This document shows positions 49,368-62,300 of a stretch of 64,000 nt of DNA, piece by piece. The notes beneath the pieces were generated by a model. That model did no database searches. It worked only from the letters and a program-made list of their open reading frames with translations, and was not told the DNA's origin. Source of the stretch: Oasisia sp. SBJ-2009 (Eukaryota > Annelida > Polychaeta > Sabellida > Siboglinidae); the NCBI GenBank assembly GCA_964017155.1, contig OZ024863.1, forward strand, positions 46,180,364 to 46,244,363, given 5' to 3'. Both the position numbers and the translations under genes were made by a program. Position 1 is the first letter of the stretch. Each line of letters opens with the position of its first letter.

Positions 49368-50964
49368 GCGTGTGCGTGTACGTGTGCGTGTGCATGCGTG
49401 TGTGTGCGTGTGTACGTGTGTGTGTGTGTGTGTGTGTTTGCGTGCGCTCGCGCGTTAGTGTGTTAGTGCGTGAGTGCATGCGTGCTTGCGTGCTGGCTTG
49501 GGCTGGAATGCGTGCATGTACGTGCATGCGTGCATTCGCGCGAGTATGTGAATGCGTGTGTACGTGTCATGGGAAATAAACACATAATAAACCAACTCTA
49601 CAAGTATCAAATAATGTTATGCCACCTAGTGAAAATGTATACTGTCTATAACCCAGACGATACTGTTCGAGTGGAACATATCTGACAGAAGTGACACTAT
49701 GATAAACTAAGGGTACTTCAGGAAGAAGAATTATCTAAATCATTAGCGTAAGACTGATTTAAATTTTAACAATACAATTGGCTTACGTCGATCTAAATAA
49801 TTTAACTTTCTTTTTTGGCTCTGCGTTTTATTGCGTAATATACATGCAGAAAGAAATTAAATTACACGTCACACCTTCGAAACACCATACACAAAGTTCA
49901 CCAGATAATCCTTCCCATGGCACCCCGGGGAGAGGGGAAAGAGCAGGAAACCAGTGGCAGCGAAAACGAGAGATATAAACAATGTTGAGGATGTATAGCT
50001 GGAAGTCACTGGAAAGGGTGATAACAAACGGGAAATCCCCTTTTGTCGATTACCTACGCTCTCAGCAAACAAAAAAGACCCAAATTAAATATAATACTGT
50101 ATAAAAAGGTAAGTAGGTATAGCAGAACGTAATTGAATAAGGTACCTTACTGTCATCTGACCAGCAACAAATTCTCTTATGCTGGTGTTTGATGTACATT
50201 ACTCTGGATCGAAGCACAGACGACACTGAGGTGACCGATATTTACCGACCACGTTTTTAAGTATAAATATAACGACACAGAAGAACGTATTCTGCCCATG
50301 TCGTAAGTGCTTCTAAGTAACAATAGTTGCGTTTTAGGGGCATCATCAGTTGTTAGACCAGAGACCAATGGTCCCACGAAGCAACTGAATACAAAAAGAC
50401 GGGGTGAACCTCGATGTGTCGGAGAAAAGTGATTTATACCAGCCTAGTGTTAGCGTAGTAATATACTAGTAGGTAGTATATTTACGGCTACTGTTTACGG
50501 TTTGATATTATATATTCTCGCTAAAAGTCGAAAATCGACTCACAGGACGACGATGCTGCTGGAGGATCTTGAAGCCATTGTATTCGAGGAATTCCCAGTA
50601 GTTGATTTCTCCGTTGTTGTCGACGTCCATGTTGTGAAACAACTTCCGCTCACTCGCTTCCTCTTCCGGTGTCATATTCCTACCGGTGTTCTGTTTGTGA
50701 ATTTTCTTCCGAAAATCCATGAATCCCTTCTCACCGATGGCGACCCCTATGGAAGAATAATGCTGTGTACATGAGTTTTAGATGATTTAATAAATGTTAC
50801 ACATTTCTGGTTTATTACTGGGTACGTCGCGGTTGAAACATCATTTCGGTTCTGACTGATGTCTTATGTACAAATCGGTATATTAGGGTTAACTAACAGA
50901 CATGCACGCACCAGGAACACACACACACGCACCGCACGTGCGCACGCGCACACGCACACACACG

Positions 50965-51023
<59 letters not shown>

Positions 51024-53287
51024 CCTGTGTAATTAATTTACAATAATAAAAAGTTGAGATGGTGTTCGTTTGAACAGGTCTGCCAAGGAAGGAAAGTGCA
51101 AAGCGGTTTGAGCAATCCTGAGGACTGAACGTTGCACTATAGAAGCACTTATACTTGTTGCCTTGCCGCCACAAAAAATCAAACCTGTCAAAACGATCAA
51201 ACCAAAGCCAGCCTACATCATTTTCATGTGACTAAAACACAAGCGCGTTGACGTTTTTGTATTCATTCATAATAAAACCAGGCCAAGAATATTGACCATT
51301 ACATGTCTCACCTCTACTTATTTGGTATCTGTCAAATTCCTCCGACAGCTGAATGTTTTGGTCTTCGGATAGCAGTAGGCTAATGTTTGACTGGAACATC
51401 AACGGTACTGTGTCGTTAGATCAATGGTATATTGCCCTTACACTAATGATAGTGTCGTTACACCAATGGTACAGTGTCGTTACATTAATGGTACAGTGTC
51501 GTTACACCAATGGTACAGTGTCATTATACCAATGGTACAGTGTCGTTACAGTTATGGTAGTGTCGTTACATCAATGGTACAGTGTCGTTACACCAATGGT
51601 ACAGTGTCACCGGTGGCTACACATGGGTTTAGATGTCCTTGTAGTACTGCTATACTACTAAACAGATATAATAATATATTTTATTTCTTATCGCCATATC
51701 CATAACTGTTTGTGACACTTCACAACACATTAATATTAACATATATAAAAAGGATAATGTTATACAATAAGAAGAATACTCATATTTAAAATAAATAATA
51801 CATTTATATGTATATAAATAATTAAAACATCTTAATGCAAAATACATTATTTATGCATTCAGATTCATCTGACTAATTTGAATCCAATTTGTGATTCACG
51901 TCCTGTGTCGTCGTCGCTTACACAGTCGGTGCAGCTCCAGCCGATGTCACTGATCGCTTGCTTTGCCTTCTCCACGTCTTCTGCACATTGCTGCATTGCT
52001 TCGAGGCAGCTTGGATGGTACACGATGGCGCACACTCGACATATTGACTTGGAGAATGATAAGGATCTTCCGCACGCCTGACAACTGATGTCTATCTCCT
52101 GCGTGGACAAAAAACAGTACAAGTTAACGTTATAATGTCATCATAAAACTAGGCGCTTTGTGATAAATAGAATTGCACGCACGGACACATAAACGCCAAA
52201 ACCTCCAAATTTACATACCCAATACTGGCAACGTGTATCCTAGAGCGTGGAAACAACGATTATATTAAGAGAATGTAAAGATTACAAAACTATGATAATG
52301 AAATGAAGTCAAGAAATGGTGAACCATTTAATTGTGACATGAAAGCGCGAGTACGTATGATTACGAAAGTGTGAAGACCACGCCATGGTCACTGGACCAA
52401 CACTAGTGCAGTTTGACCAACGGATATCAGTATACTATCACGTTCGGCAGACCTCATATTTCGTTGTCACCATACACATTGGAGGCGACACGGTGTCGCG
52501 CTTACATTTTTCCGATCGTTATAAACTTTCCAATTGACGTTTCTGCGCATGCGCGATACATGTAAAATCATCAATGTGCAGCGAAACGACAAAACATTTT
52601 TGGTAGAAATGCCACTGGTTGTTCCTGTAATGAATACTGTGAAGAGGTGCTTAACATTTCGTTCAATACATTAACATTTTATATTTGTTTAAATCACTGT
52701 CTCGGATTATGGCGCACTACAGTCTACAGTCACGTGATTTGCGCTTGCTATGAAAACATGCCTCAAAACGTGTTTGCCTTGTGTTAATTTGCAACAAATA
52801 ACTTTGCTGAGAGGTTATATACATCCCAACGAACAGCCCGCAGTATTCATACCATAACTGCTTTATCGTTTCGCTGCATATTGATGATTTTATATTTATC
52901 GCGCGTGCGCAGAAACGTCAACCGGGACGTTTATAACCCCGGGAAAACCTAAGCGCTACAACGGCAACAAGCGACACTCACCACCAAGGGAACCTTGCAC
53001 ATGTCGAAGTAGTCATCATCTGTGACTGACGGTTTGGGACCGACCCAAGTGTCCTTTCTGGAGGAGATGCGCCAGCGCTGCCACGTTGGTGTCGGCTTTC
53101 TGGACATGGGTCTTACCAAAGCGGCTTCGGTGTCTTGCCACACGCTCTTCTCTATGACGGTTTCTTCCACTGGCACTGGCACTGGCACTGGCTGGAGCTG
53201 GTCTTTCTGCGGCTGGAGCTGGAGCTCCTCCCTCTGGTGGTCCATCTCTGGGGCCAAGCACGTCCGGAACGATTTCATATTTCCCAT
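48690..53287 (-). CDS. PHF24: PHF24/GINIP-like protein B, complete, 6 exons, 352 aa
   Basis: Exons from 5': 53287-52982, 52098-51922, 51390-51312, 50746-50544, 49267-49047, 48762-48690, joined in frame (1059 nt). Vertebrate PHF24 (GINIP) is a neuronal protein that binds active G-alpha-i and modulates GABA-B signalling. Matches seen: N-terminal MGNMKS, a likely myristoylation signal like the vertebrate MGVLMS start; a PHD-type C4HC3 finger at residues 108-161 (CQACG, CRVC, YHPSC, GWSCTDC); the short exon [13 protein letters not shown]; one canonical EF-hand loop [12 protein letters not shown]; a degenerate second loop ([12 protein letters not shown], no central Gly); and the terminal PWTKFLEAQ...SSRPN. 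The total is near the 400 residues of human PHF24. An acceptor-like site ends at 53305, so a 5' non-coding exon is likely. AATAAA overlaps the stop codon (48693-48688). The long fifth-exon end (GTATGT donor) is the least certain boundary. Confidence 0.88.
49318..49575 (+). repeat. (GT)n compound microsatellite
   Basis: GT/GTGC units within about 50 bp upstream (in genomic terms, to the right) of the fifth exon of gene B, inside its intron 4. Cys/Val and Thr/His frames are artefacts. Confidence 0.95.
50910..51022 (+). repeat. (CA)n microsatellite
   Basis: CA/GCAC units in intron 3 of PHF24-like gene B, followed directly by a SINE-1 tail. Confidence 0.95.
51045..51170 (+). mobile_element. SINE-1 tail fragment
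   Basis: Contains AAAAGTTGAGATGGTGTTCG, TGAACAGGTCTGCCAAGGAA, AAGTGCAAAGCGGTTTGAGC and GCACTATAGAAGCACTTA, matching the SINE-1 3' region. No head is present. Confidence 0.7.
51409..51612 (+). repeat. Minisatellite, 22 bp unit
   Basis: About nine imperfect copies of ATGGTACAGTGTCGTTACAC-type units. The array lies in intron 2 of gene B and stops about 17 bp from the acceptor of the 79-nt exon (AG at 51392-51391). Confidence 0.9.
52494..52959. mobile_element. MITE with ~95 bp inverted repeats, intron 1 of PHF24-like gene B
   Basis: The left arm (GCGCTTACATTTTTCCG.., TTGACGTTTCTGCGCATGCG, AAAATCATCAATGTGCAGCG) is the reverse complement of the right arm ending TAAGCGCTAC at about 52957. The interior has no coding frame. 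It is the same family as 22683-22985. Its right end lies about 22 bp from the 5' splice site at 52981. Confidence 0.85.
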
Positions 53288-53592
53288 GAGGCACCGGGTC
53301 GCTACTGGCAAAAAGTCAAGAACAGAAGTCAGGAACACTGCAAATGGACATGGCAAGGAAACTCATATGTGATTTCAAACCTCTTCTCACATAAGTCATA
53401 ACCGGTACGATCGAGGCACATAAAATAATGCCAACTGACCTGTTCGAACCCAGAATTCCTTGAAATAATTAATTCCGTCCTCCGTCAATTTCCGTAACCA
53501 AGCATCAACGCATTGGTTGAGACTTGAGTTATCAAAGACAAATCATGTTTTACAATTGACATAATAGTAATTAATGGCATGGTAAAAATTAA

Positions 53593-55973
53593 GGACGTTG
53601 TTGCGTAGCCGAGCATCGGAACCGTGTTCGCTGGTGTTAAAGGTCCGAGCACTCAACGCGCATGCGCCTACTTTGACTTTCCCCGGTGCTCGGACGCGGT
53701 GCAGCAGGCCGAGCATCGGAACCGTGTTTGTTTGTGATAAAGGTCCGAGCATTCAACGCACAGGCGATTTATTGGTCGTACTTTCACGTTACCCTTCGCA
53801 TCTGTATCAGTACGGGTGCGTAATCGTACTACTGCTACTAGCGATTCATAAGAATATTCGATTAATATTTATAAGTCCATTATAACAAGTCACTATGAAA
53901 AATAATGAAATAAATACTTAAAATTGATAACCCAAATTGCATGATTAGAAATGTTTTTTGCGATAATGGTATGAATCTAAGTACGTAATATATACCCATA
54001 ACGACATTATAATTAATAAATGTGAGCATTATTAATAATTACATGAGCACCGAAAGAAACAACTGGGGTATCATATAGCATATGGCTGGTTAATGATTAT
54101 TTTTCATAGGGCATAACAGGACAAAGTAATTGCGTTTTGAGAACTGCAGCTGTAGTATAGCAGAATGATTTATGGACTTCATGTTTTTATATAGTAAATT
54201 TAATATTATCATTTTAATAGAGCCAGTTCCATTAGAAAAAGATTATAAGTAATATGTGTACTTTAGAAGATAATATTTATTTGCAGCTTATATAATAGTT
54301 GCTGTGGCATAAATAATACGAATATAGTTGCTGTTTCCTGAAATTATATATCTGCTGTATTACTTTATGCAGAATTATTAAATACACACAAGGGTAATGT
54401 AGCAATATTGTATGTAGCAGTTTATTACTGGAAGATGACAAAAGAACATCTCTACAATGATGATTACCTGGGTAACATTAATAGTTAAGTGACGTATGTA
54501 CACGTCATGCGCGAAGATAAATCGACTTGAAATCTGACACAATAATGTAAAGCATACTCGTGTATTGCACTAATGTAAAAAAACTTGCTACGTGATCTCT
54601 ATATCTAGAATACATTACTAATGAAGGCTAACTGATTCCATACTGACATTATTAACAGGGTATATAACAACACGTCATGCACTTGAAATCTGACACAGTA
54701 ATGTAAAACATGCATATGTAGTGCACTAATATAAGCATAAAAGTAAGAAAGGAGAAATGTAAAGCATATATATTTCACAAATGGCATAATACTAGTTATA
54801 TAGTTATACAAAAGGGTTACCATTACACATTCTAGATTAGTGGGTAATGTAGTGAAATGGGAAAATAGCTCATGAAGTCAACACTGCCAGTTTTGAATTT
54901 CGTTATGGTTGCAGTATTTTGATTGCAGTGTTTATGTAAGAGGAGAAATGTAAAACATACATGACATGAAGGTGAATTTATTTTCGATGCTCAATACAAA
55001 TATAAATACATAGATAAATCAATTTTAAAAACATTGCACAAAAGGGTTACCATGACACGTGAGATTTGCTGATAATCTAGTATTTAACAGCAGGAACTGC
55101 ATAATATCTAAGCTAGTAGGGCCCTGTAGGGGTTATATTTGTAAAACATAATTATGCCTGGGATAATTATTAATTTAATGCACTGAAATAATGAAATGTA
55201 GGCAAAGAATATCAATCATAAACAATTTAGTCAACATAACATACATCTTATAACAAACAAATGGGAAAAAATGAAAATTATGGTATTATGCTTGCGACAT
55301 TTTAATTGCAGTTTTAATACATTTTATTAAAATTTTATATAAATAAACATTGTATTAAAAACGTAATAATGCACATAACTATTTCACTAATATAAAATTA
55401 ATCAAGCAAAACAATAACTAGTATAATAACATTACGCATGAATTACATTATTATTGTAATATAAAACTGACACTTATTCTGTGGTTAAAAATGTCATATT
55501 CCAATTCGATAAAGATAGTGATAACAACAAAATTGAGGTGGTGCAAAATTTAAACAAATGTTCCCAGTTGTCTCATATGGACGCCGAGTCCTCTCATGAT
55601 CGACGCCGAGTTATCTTGAGCCGACTCGGCCCGGGCCGAGTTGTCTGTGAGCCGAATCGACTGGCATTTGTCTTCGAAGTACTTGTGCCCGGGCTTAATC
55701 TTGCCAGGATATAGAGCCACCGACGCAGTCGATATCTTACAGTCCCGCCTGTAGTCAATGTAGAGTAGCACGGCTGTTCTATTTTCTTTATTTGCGTCAA
55801 AAGCATCGCTTACATTCATCCCAACCCAAGTACAACCACACCATCATGCTCGGCTGCCGTGAGAAAGAGCGGAAGCGACATGCAACACGTGACAATTGGC
55901 GCATGCGCGTTGAGTGCTCGGACCTATAACGCCGAGGTACAGGGTTCCGATGCTCGGCTACGTAACCACTTCG
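53593..55973. mobile_element. Mutator-like candidate element with long inverted termini and 9 bp flanking repeat
   Basis: The termini share GTAGCCGAGCATCGGAACC and GGTCCGAGCACTCAACGCGC in inverted order (53603-53670 and 55899-55965). A second, direct copy of the left terminus sits at 53707-53765. The 9-mer AAAAATTAA flanks both sides (53584-53592 and 55974-55982), the size expected for Mutator-type insertion, though AT-rich 9-mers can recur by chance. There is no transposase frame. A minus-strand frame of 89 codons at 55550-55819 of unknown origin lies inside; it could be captured host sequence. The element ends about 290 bp upstream of gene B's first coding exon. Confidence 0.65.
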
Positions 55974-57384
55974 AAAAATTAATGGTGGTACAAATCGTGC
56001 GTCCTATAATTATGCTAATATGGCTATGACATGTGGGTTTTATGCTAGTTACAGGAATATGTATGTGGTCTATGCTATAATCTATGCGATAATATCGATG
56101 TGAAAAACCTCCACCACTTTATATCTGTTTGGGTGAATTACTTACGAAAATAAACCGGCGAAATATCTTGTAAAAGACGCGTACGCCAAAACCATGTGTG
56201 CTATCTGCGCTGTGTATATCGTTCTAACTTCTAAGGTAAGAATGCGTCACGTGAATCGTATGAGATCGAGGCCGTCTGTCTAATAAAACAGGCCAAAGAA
56301 CATAAGAACGCGACATTTTTGTGACACCATTTTCGGCGAATGTCCAGTCGTGGGTATAGGCCATGTAAGTCTCGCACTTGAAAACGAGGTTGGGGGCAGG
56401 AATTCCATATTCTCCATGTTAACATATAGGACTTTGTGTTGTTTTTGGTTGTAATAATCGAACTGTTCCCAAATAGCGTATTAATATTTCAGTTATATTG
56501 TCCGAAGGATTATTACAAGCCGAAGCAATGAAACACTTTGCCGGTAACAATGATCACGGAAATCATGAATTTTAATCGATTATTATGGTGGTTGCCATGA
56601 CATTAGCGACAAGTACTTGTGTTTGGCGATCTTGAGACTTGACTAATAATGAAGAGTGCAATTTTTCGCGCAGTACGACCTGTTTGGGGCAAACGTATAC
56701 ATGTGTTATATGTGTTATGATTATGTGCATTTTGACAACTTGTCAGATATAAGTGCTTATCAAAACCGCAACGTACAGCAATGTAAAATGCAAATCCCGT
56801 AAAAGGCACATATGGCCTAAAATCGTGTCTATTATATGCACTACGCAAATCGCTATGTGTCTATGATAGTGTGGTAAACTCAATATTAAATCGGACATTT
56901 AAGATACGAAAGGTATAACATAATATATTTATGACCTGCTTTTCCTAGTATTCATCAGTCGGAAACTACAACTGTCACCCGTCGTTAGAATATTATTCTT
57001 GTGTCCAGTCCCCAATCAGCTCCAGTCGCGTGGAATCGCGCCATGTATCGTGACCCATCTTACATGACCTATTATATAAGTATTTACCATAAAGACAAGT
57101 GAGTAACAATGAACAATTAAAGTTGCGTTTCGTGAAAAGTCACACGGTAAGTTTGCGTTATGTCAAAAACTAGGTCAATCAAATATCACTTTCTAATAAT
57201 TAGATCACTTCTTATATATTGACGGCGCCCTCTTGTAGATGGAACCACTTTGTGTTGCTTTCGTTCATTATTACGAAATTGTAAAACAACGATTAGTTTT
57301 GCGAATAAAATAGCTTATGATCACTAAACGAAGGAACATCAGTAGGATATAAAACTTATGCCACGGATACAATGATAACATAAT

Positions 57385-57720
57385 TGCCGTCGTGGTTTGC
57401 TTACGTCACAATCAAAATTATGCGCGAGACCTGCGTCACGCTTTACCATTTGCTAGACATTTTAATAACGGTTAAATATATGAATATTTTACATTACTAC
57501 AGCGACATAGCATGTCCTATAACAAACATTTTGCACAAGACATTACACGCTTGACATTTGATTTGTAAAATGGTTAATGCTATAGTTTTTTTCGTAGAAA
57601 AATGGCGCTAAATAAAACAAGATTGAACGAGATAAAACGATATTGGTCCCATCTGTGTGGGGCGCCGATCAATTAATTTTTTGCAAAATGATTCCGCCTT
57701 GTTTATATCTCACAGGACAC
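57385..57720 (-). repeat. Diverged dispersed repeat, inverted partner of 61.96 kb
   Basis: The reverse complement shares GATGGGACCAAT, TTTAGCGCCATTTT, GACATGCTATGTCGC.GTAG, TAATGTAAAATATTCA and GACGCAGGTCTCGCGCATAA with 61960-62270, in the same order. The two copies face each other across the 3' half of gene A. Confidence 0.75.
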
Positions 57721-58198
57721 AAGCTCCCTTTCCAATGGCTCTGAAAATACTCCCAACCATTAATTGCGAATGTCCAACAGATGGCGCCACCTTGCTATCT
57801 GGTGGCGCCATGTAGCGACTAGCATAGCTAATACAATTTTATACTACAATTATTTATTACATGTATCTCTGTGATTAAAACCAGTATAACCTTCCTGTGA
57901 TTAAAACGTTTCACCAGTACGAATGAGTACTTATATTGTTTGTTGTTCATTTATTTTGAGAGCTGGTTAATAGGTGCATATACGCATTCTTTGAAATAAC
58001 CAAGAAATATGTGTGTATTTATAATAGATTATACGAAAACAACGGTTTTTATGTTACGCACCTAAACTTAAAAGAGTGACAACACTTCTAACGTCAGTAG
58101 TTCAGTCGAAAAAAACCTGTTTGAACCCATAGCTATCGTATTTCGTAGACAACTTCATTTTGGCCGGTAAACGTACGTCATGAGTTCATGTTTTATTG

Positions 58199-58810
<612 letters not shown>

Positions 58811-59010
58811 TCGTGCGAGTAAACGAGCAAGGTGGCACATGTGCGTGTGTGAATACGTATACATGCATGTGTTGTGGGAAGAGGTAAATCGTTGTATCTG
58901 TGTGTCTGTGAGTCCTATTTATAGTACATAATTGTGAAACAATCATCGTAAAATAAGAACTTATGCCAATTATTCAACTGCTGCGAATGTGTAAACGTTG
59001 AGGGAGTAAC

Positions 59011-59291
59011 TTACTTGAGTCGCTTGTTGGGTCGTTCCCGTATAACCGTCAGTGCCTGGCTCTTTAGAAACGCCTTCCATGATATCATACTGGAATGAAA
59101 CACAAAAGACGTGTGGTGTACATACACGGCGGCGCCACGAGAAGGATATACTGAGCTGTGGCCAACAGTGTTTCCATTATATGTTTTATAATACACAGTG
59201 ATTTTTATTGTACAGCGCGTTGTGTATAGTGAATATTACGCTTTACAAATATTAAATATGATTAAATATGATGATGATGATGATTAGTATA

Positions 59292-59362
<71 letters not shown>

Positions 59363-62300
59363 CACTACCACTACCACTACCACTACCACTACCACTACCA
59401 CTACCACTACCACTACTACTACTATTTATATTACTATTATATTGCTTTCAGTCACGATCATGGAATGCAAATAAAACTATGCCGATCGGCCATATCTTAG
59501 ATAATTACCAAACTGTGTTAGCATTTGTTTGAAGTGCGGTAGCGTAGTGGTTAAAACATCGGCCTCTCAGTCGAGAGATTTCTGGATCGACTCCTGTTGC
59601 TGTCGTTTTGAAAACTGGGAAAATTCGTTCAAGCCACATTGCTCCAGTTAACTCAACTGTACGAATGAGTACCTGGCTATAGACAGTCGTGGGTATTTGT
59701 GTAAGTAGATTATCGGGGCTGAATGGTTACGAATGAAGTCGATATGGTGTTCGACAACACAACTCTGCCAGAGAATGCGTTTTCTTATTGGTACGAGATC
59801 ACGACCAGGTCTAAACGTTGGGAGACAAACGTTACTAGTATTTGCTTTTGACTCTTTTTTGTTTTGGATTATTCGGGTATTATTGACACTAGTTCATTCT
59901 TCACATTCTTCACTTCACAAACAATTCCTGTAGTATTAGTTACGTCCCCGATGTTGCATTTGGCCTACCCTTCATTTTCATCGGCTGCGTCGGAGAATAG
60001 TTTCAGCTGATCGTCTAGGTTGCCTTGCAGGAACGTGTTTATGATTGTGTTTCGTTTTTTCGGGCTTTCGGCTGTGTTATCCCTAAAACACCACAGTTCA
60101 CGCGAGCATGTTAAATAAATATATCCATCGAGCAACATTCAAGCAGCAGCATATAATTATCATACTGGTTATAGTATCCCTTCAAATTACAACCTTTTTG
60201 AGATTTTGTTCACGTGATCTCGACTGTCAACAATGGCCTATTAGTGATGCATAAGAAGAATGTCGACCTGCTTTACAGGGCCACAGTTCCTCATAATACG
60301 TCACCAACTCTCTACACAATTCCTCGTAATACGTCACCAACTCTCTACACAGTTCCTCGTAATACGTCACCAAAACTCTACACAGTTCCGAGTAATACGT
60401 CACTGACTCTCTACACCGCCATCTTTACGAACGACCGATCCAACTGGACACAAAGTGTGTCTTGAGCTCTTCAAGTGAGGTTAAACATGTATCAGCAAAA
60501 GATAGCAGTCATTTTACAGAGACAGTGTCTTTTCATACTCACTCATTGTACCAGGTGAACAACAAGTGTCTTGCTTCACTCTTCTCCACGATCCCACTTC
60601 CGTCTTCGTCCAGCAGATGGTAGAACGTCTTGATGAGACCAACCTCCTTCGGCGTCAGCAGCTCGGCCAACTCATTCTGTAGAATGTCAAATATATTGCG
60701 CAATGTCTTAAGTGCAATACATTCATTATCATCATCCCATACAGTGGAGGAAAAAGTTTGCAGAAAGACAACGAAAGTCATCAATGTGATTGACTTTCCA
60801 CAATTCAGTCCACTTGATAGTTATTTTGGTGGAACAGACGCCATATCTATCGAAGTGTGGCGAAGAGCCGAATGTACCACCAGACCGATAGTTCGCTTCA
60901 TAAGCATAAGTTTTAAATGTAAATAAGTATTATAATAAAATTTAAAACAACAACCGTGTAGCGGTTCCATTTTCTCAAGCATTTACCATCGTGACTTCTC
61001 TGAGAACATCTCTGCCGGCGGACACATTTGGGCCATTCTATCCGAGACAGAGTTCTGTGTCATTGAATGAACCAGTGAGTCAGTGAGTGAGTCACCCAGT
61101 CAGCCTGCCAGTGTTGCGGTATAAGCCAGTATGATGGCATTAGGAAAAAGAAACCGGTAGCGCTTGTGGTGGTCTAACCTTGTCGACTTTGGCGAGTCTC
61201 CTCCCTGCCTCGTGGTTGAGGAACTCCCGCCAGTCGATGGTTCCGCTGCCGTCGGTGTCCATGGCGTAGAAGTTGGCGATCTCCTCCTGTTCAACGATCG
61301 GCGGCAGCTGATGGCCGTGGTGCTTCAACCGGTAGGCTCTGTTGCGGAACTCCAGATACTCGTCCAGCGAGATGGTTGAATCTACAATGGACAGCCCTCT
61401 TTAGTTACGAATATGTCTAATGGAGAGAATAACGTGCATGCCTACATACTTGTTGTTTGTGTTTTGTTTCAATGTCACCTTTTTCACATTCCGATGGGGC
61501 GGAGTTGCAGGGCAGTGACATAGTCCGACTGTCGATCAGAGAAACTTGTATAAATCGAGGTGTCGACAAATCAGTGTTTCTTTACTAGCATCGGCTGCTG
61601 TGTCGACAATTCGACAAATTCACTTTAGATACGTTATCTCTTTTTCGGAAGAGACACTGCAAGCCGACGGTCCATGCTATCTGGTGTTCACAGTCTATCC
61701 CAGGGGAAATCAAATACCCCAAGAAATTGGGTATGAATTGGCGATGGTCTCGTGAATTGGAAAACCCAGAGATTTGCAAAGACGACGAAAAAGCTAAATC
61801 AACATCTATGGATCTTTTTAAATTGTGGTGTTGAATTTTGTGAAATTACACGATATTCCATCAAAAAGTTATTTATCTGTAAAGAGTTTCATCAGCTCGC
61901 AAACACTACTTCAGTACTTTACCCGAGCAATTGGAATGGGAGCTGGTGCGCACTGGGTTTTAAACAGGGAGGCGCCATTTTTGAAAAAATCGATGGGACC
62001 AATTGCGTTCTATCTGGCTCCCAGATCTCGCTCAATCTCGGATGTTTCGTTGATTTAGCGCCATTTTAGTAGAAAAACTACGGCATGAACAATCTTACAA
62101 ATCTCGCAAGAATAAGTTTTTCAACAAATGTTTCTTCTATGACATGCTATGTCGCAGTAGTAATGTAAAATATTCAAATAATTAACCGTTATCAATTTTT
62201 CTAGGCAAAACTTGACGCAGGTCTCGCGCATAATTTTGACTGTGCCGTTGGCAAACAACGACGTCATCAGTTACCAGCCTCTCCGTGGCAGAACTTATTA

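Noticed and set aside
60285..60420. Regularly spaced repeats resembling a CRISPR array
   Set aside because: Eukaryotic context, contiguous units with no unique spacers; a minisatellite.
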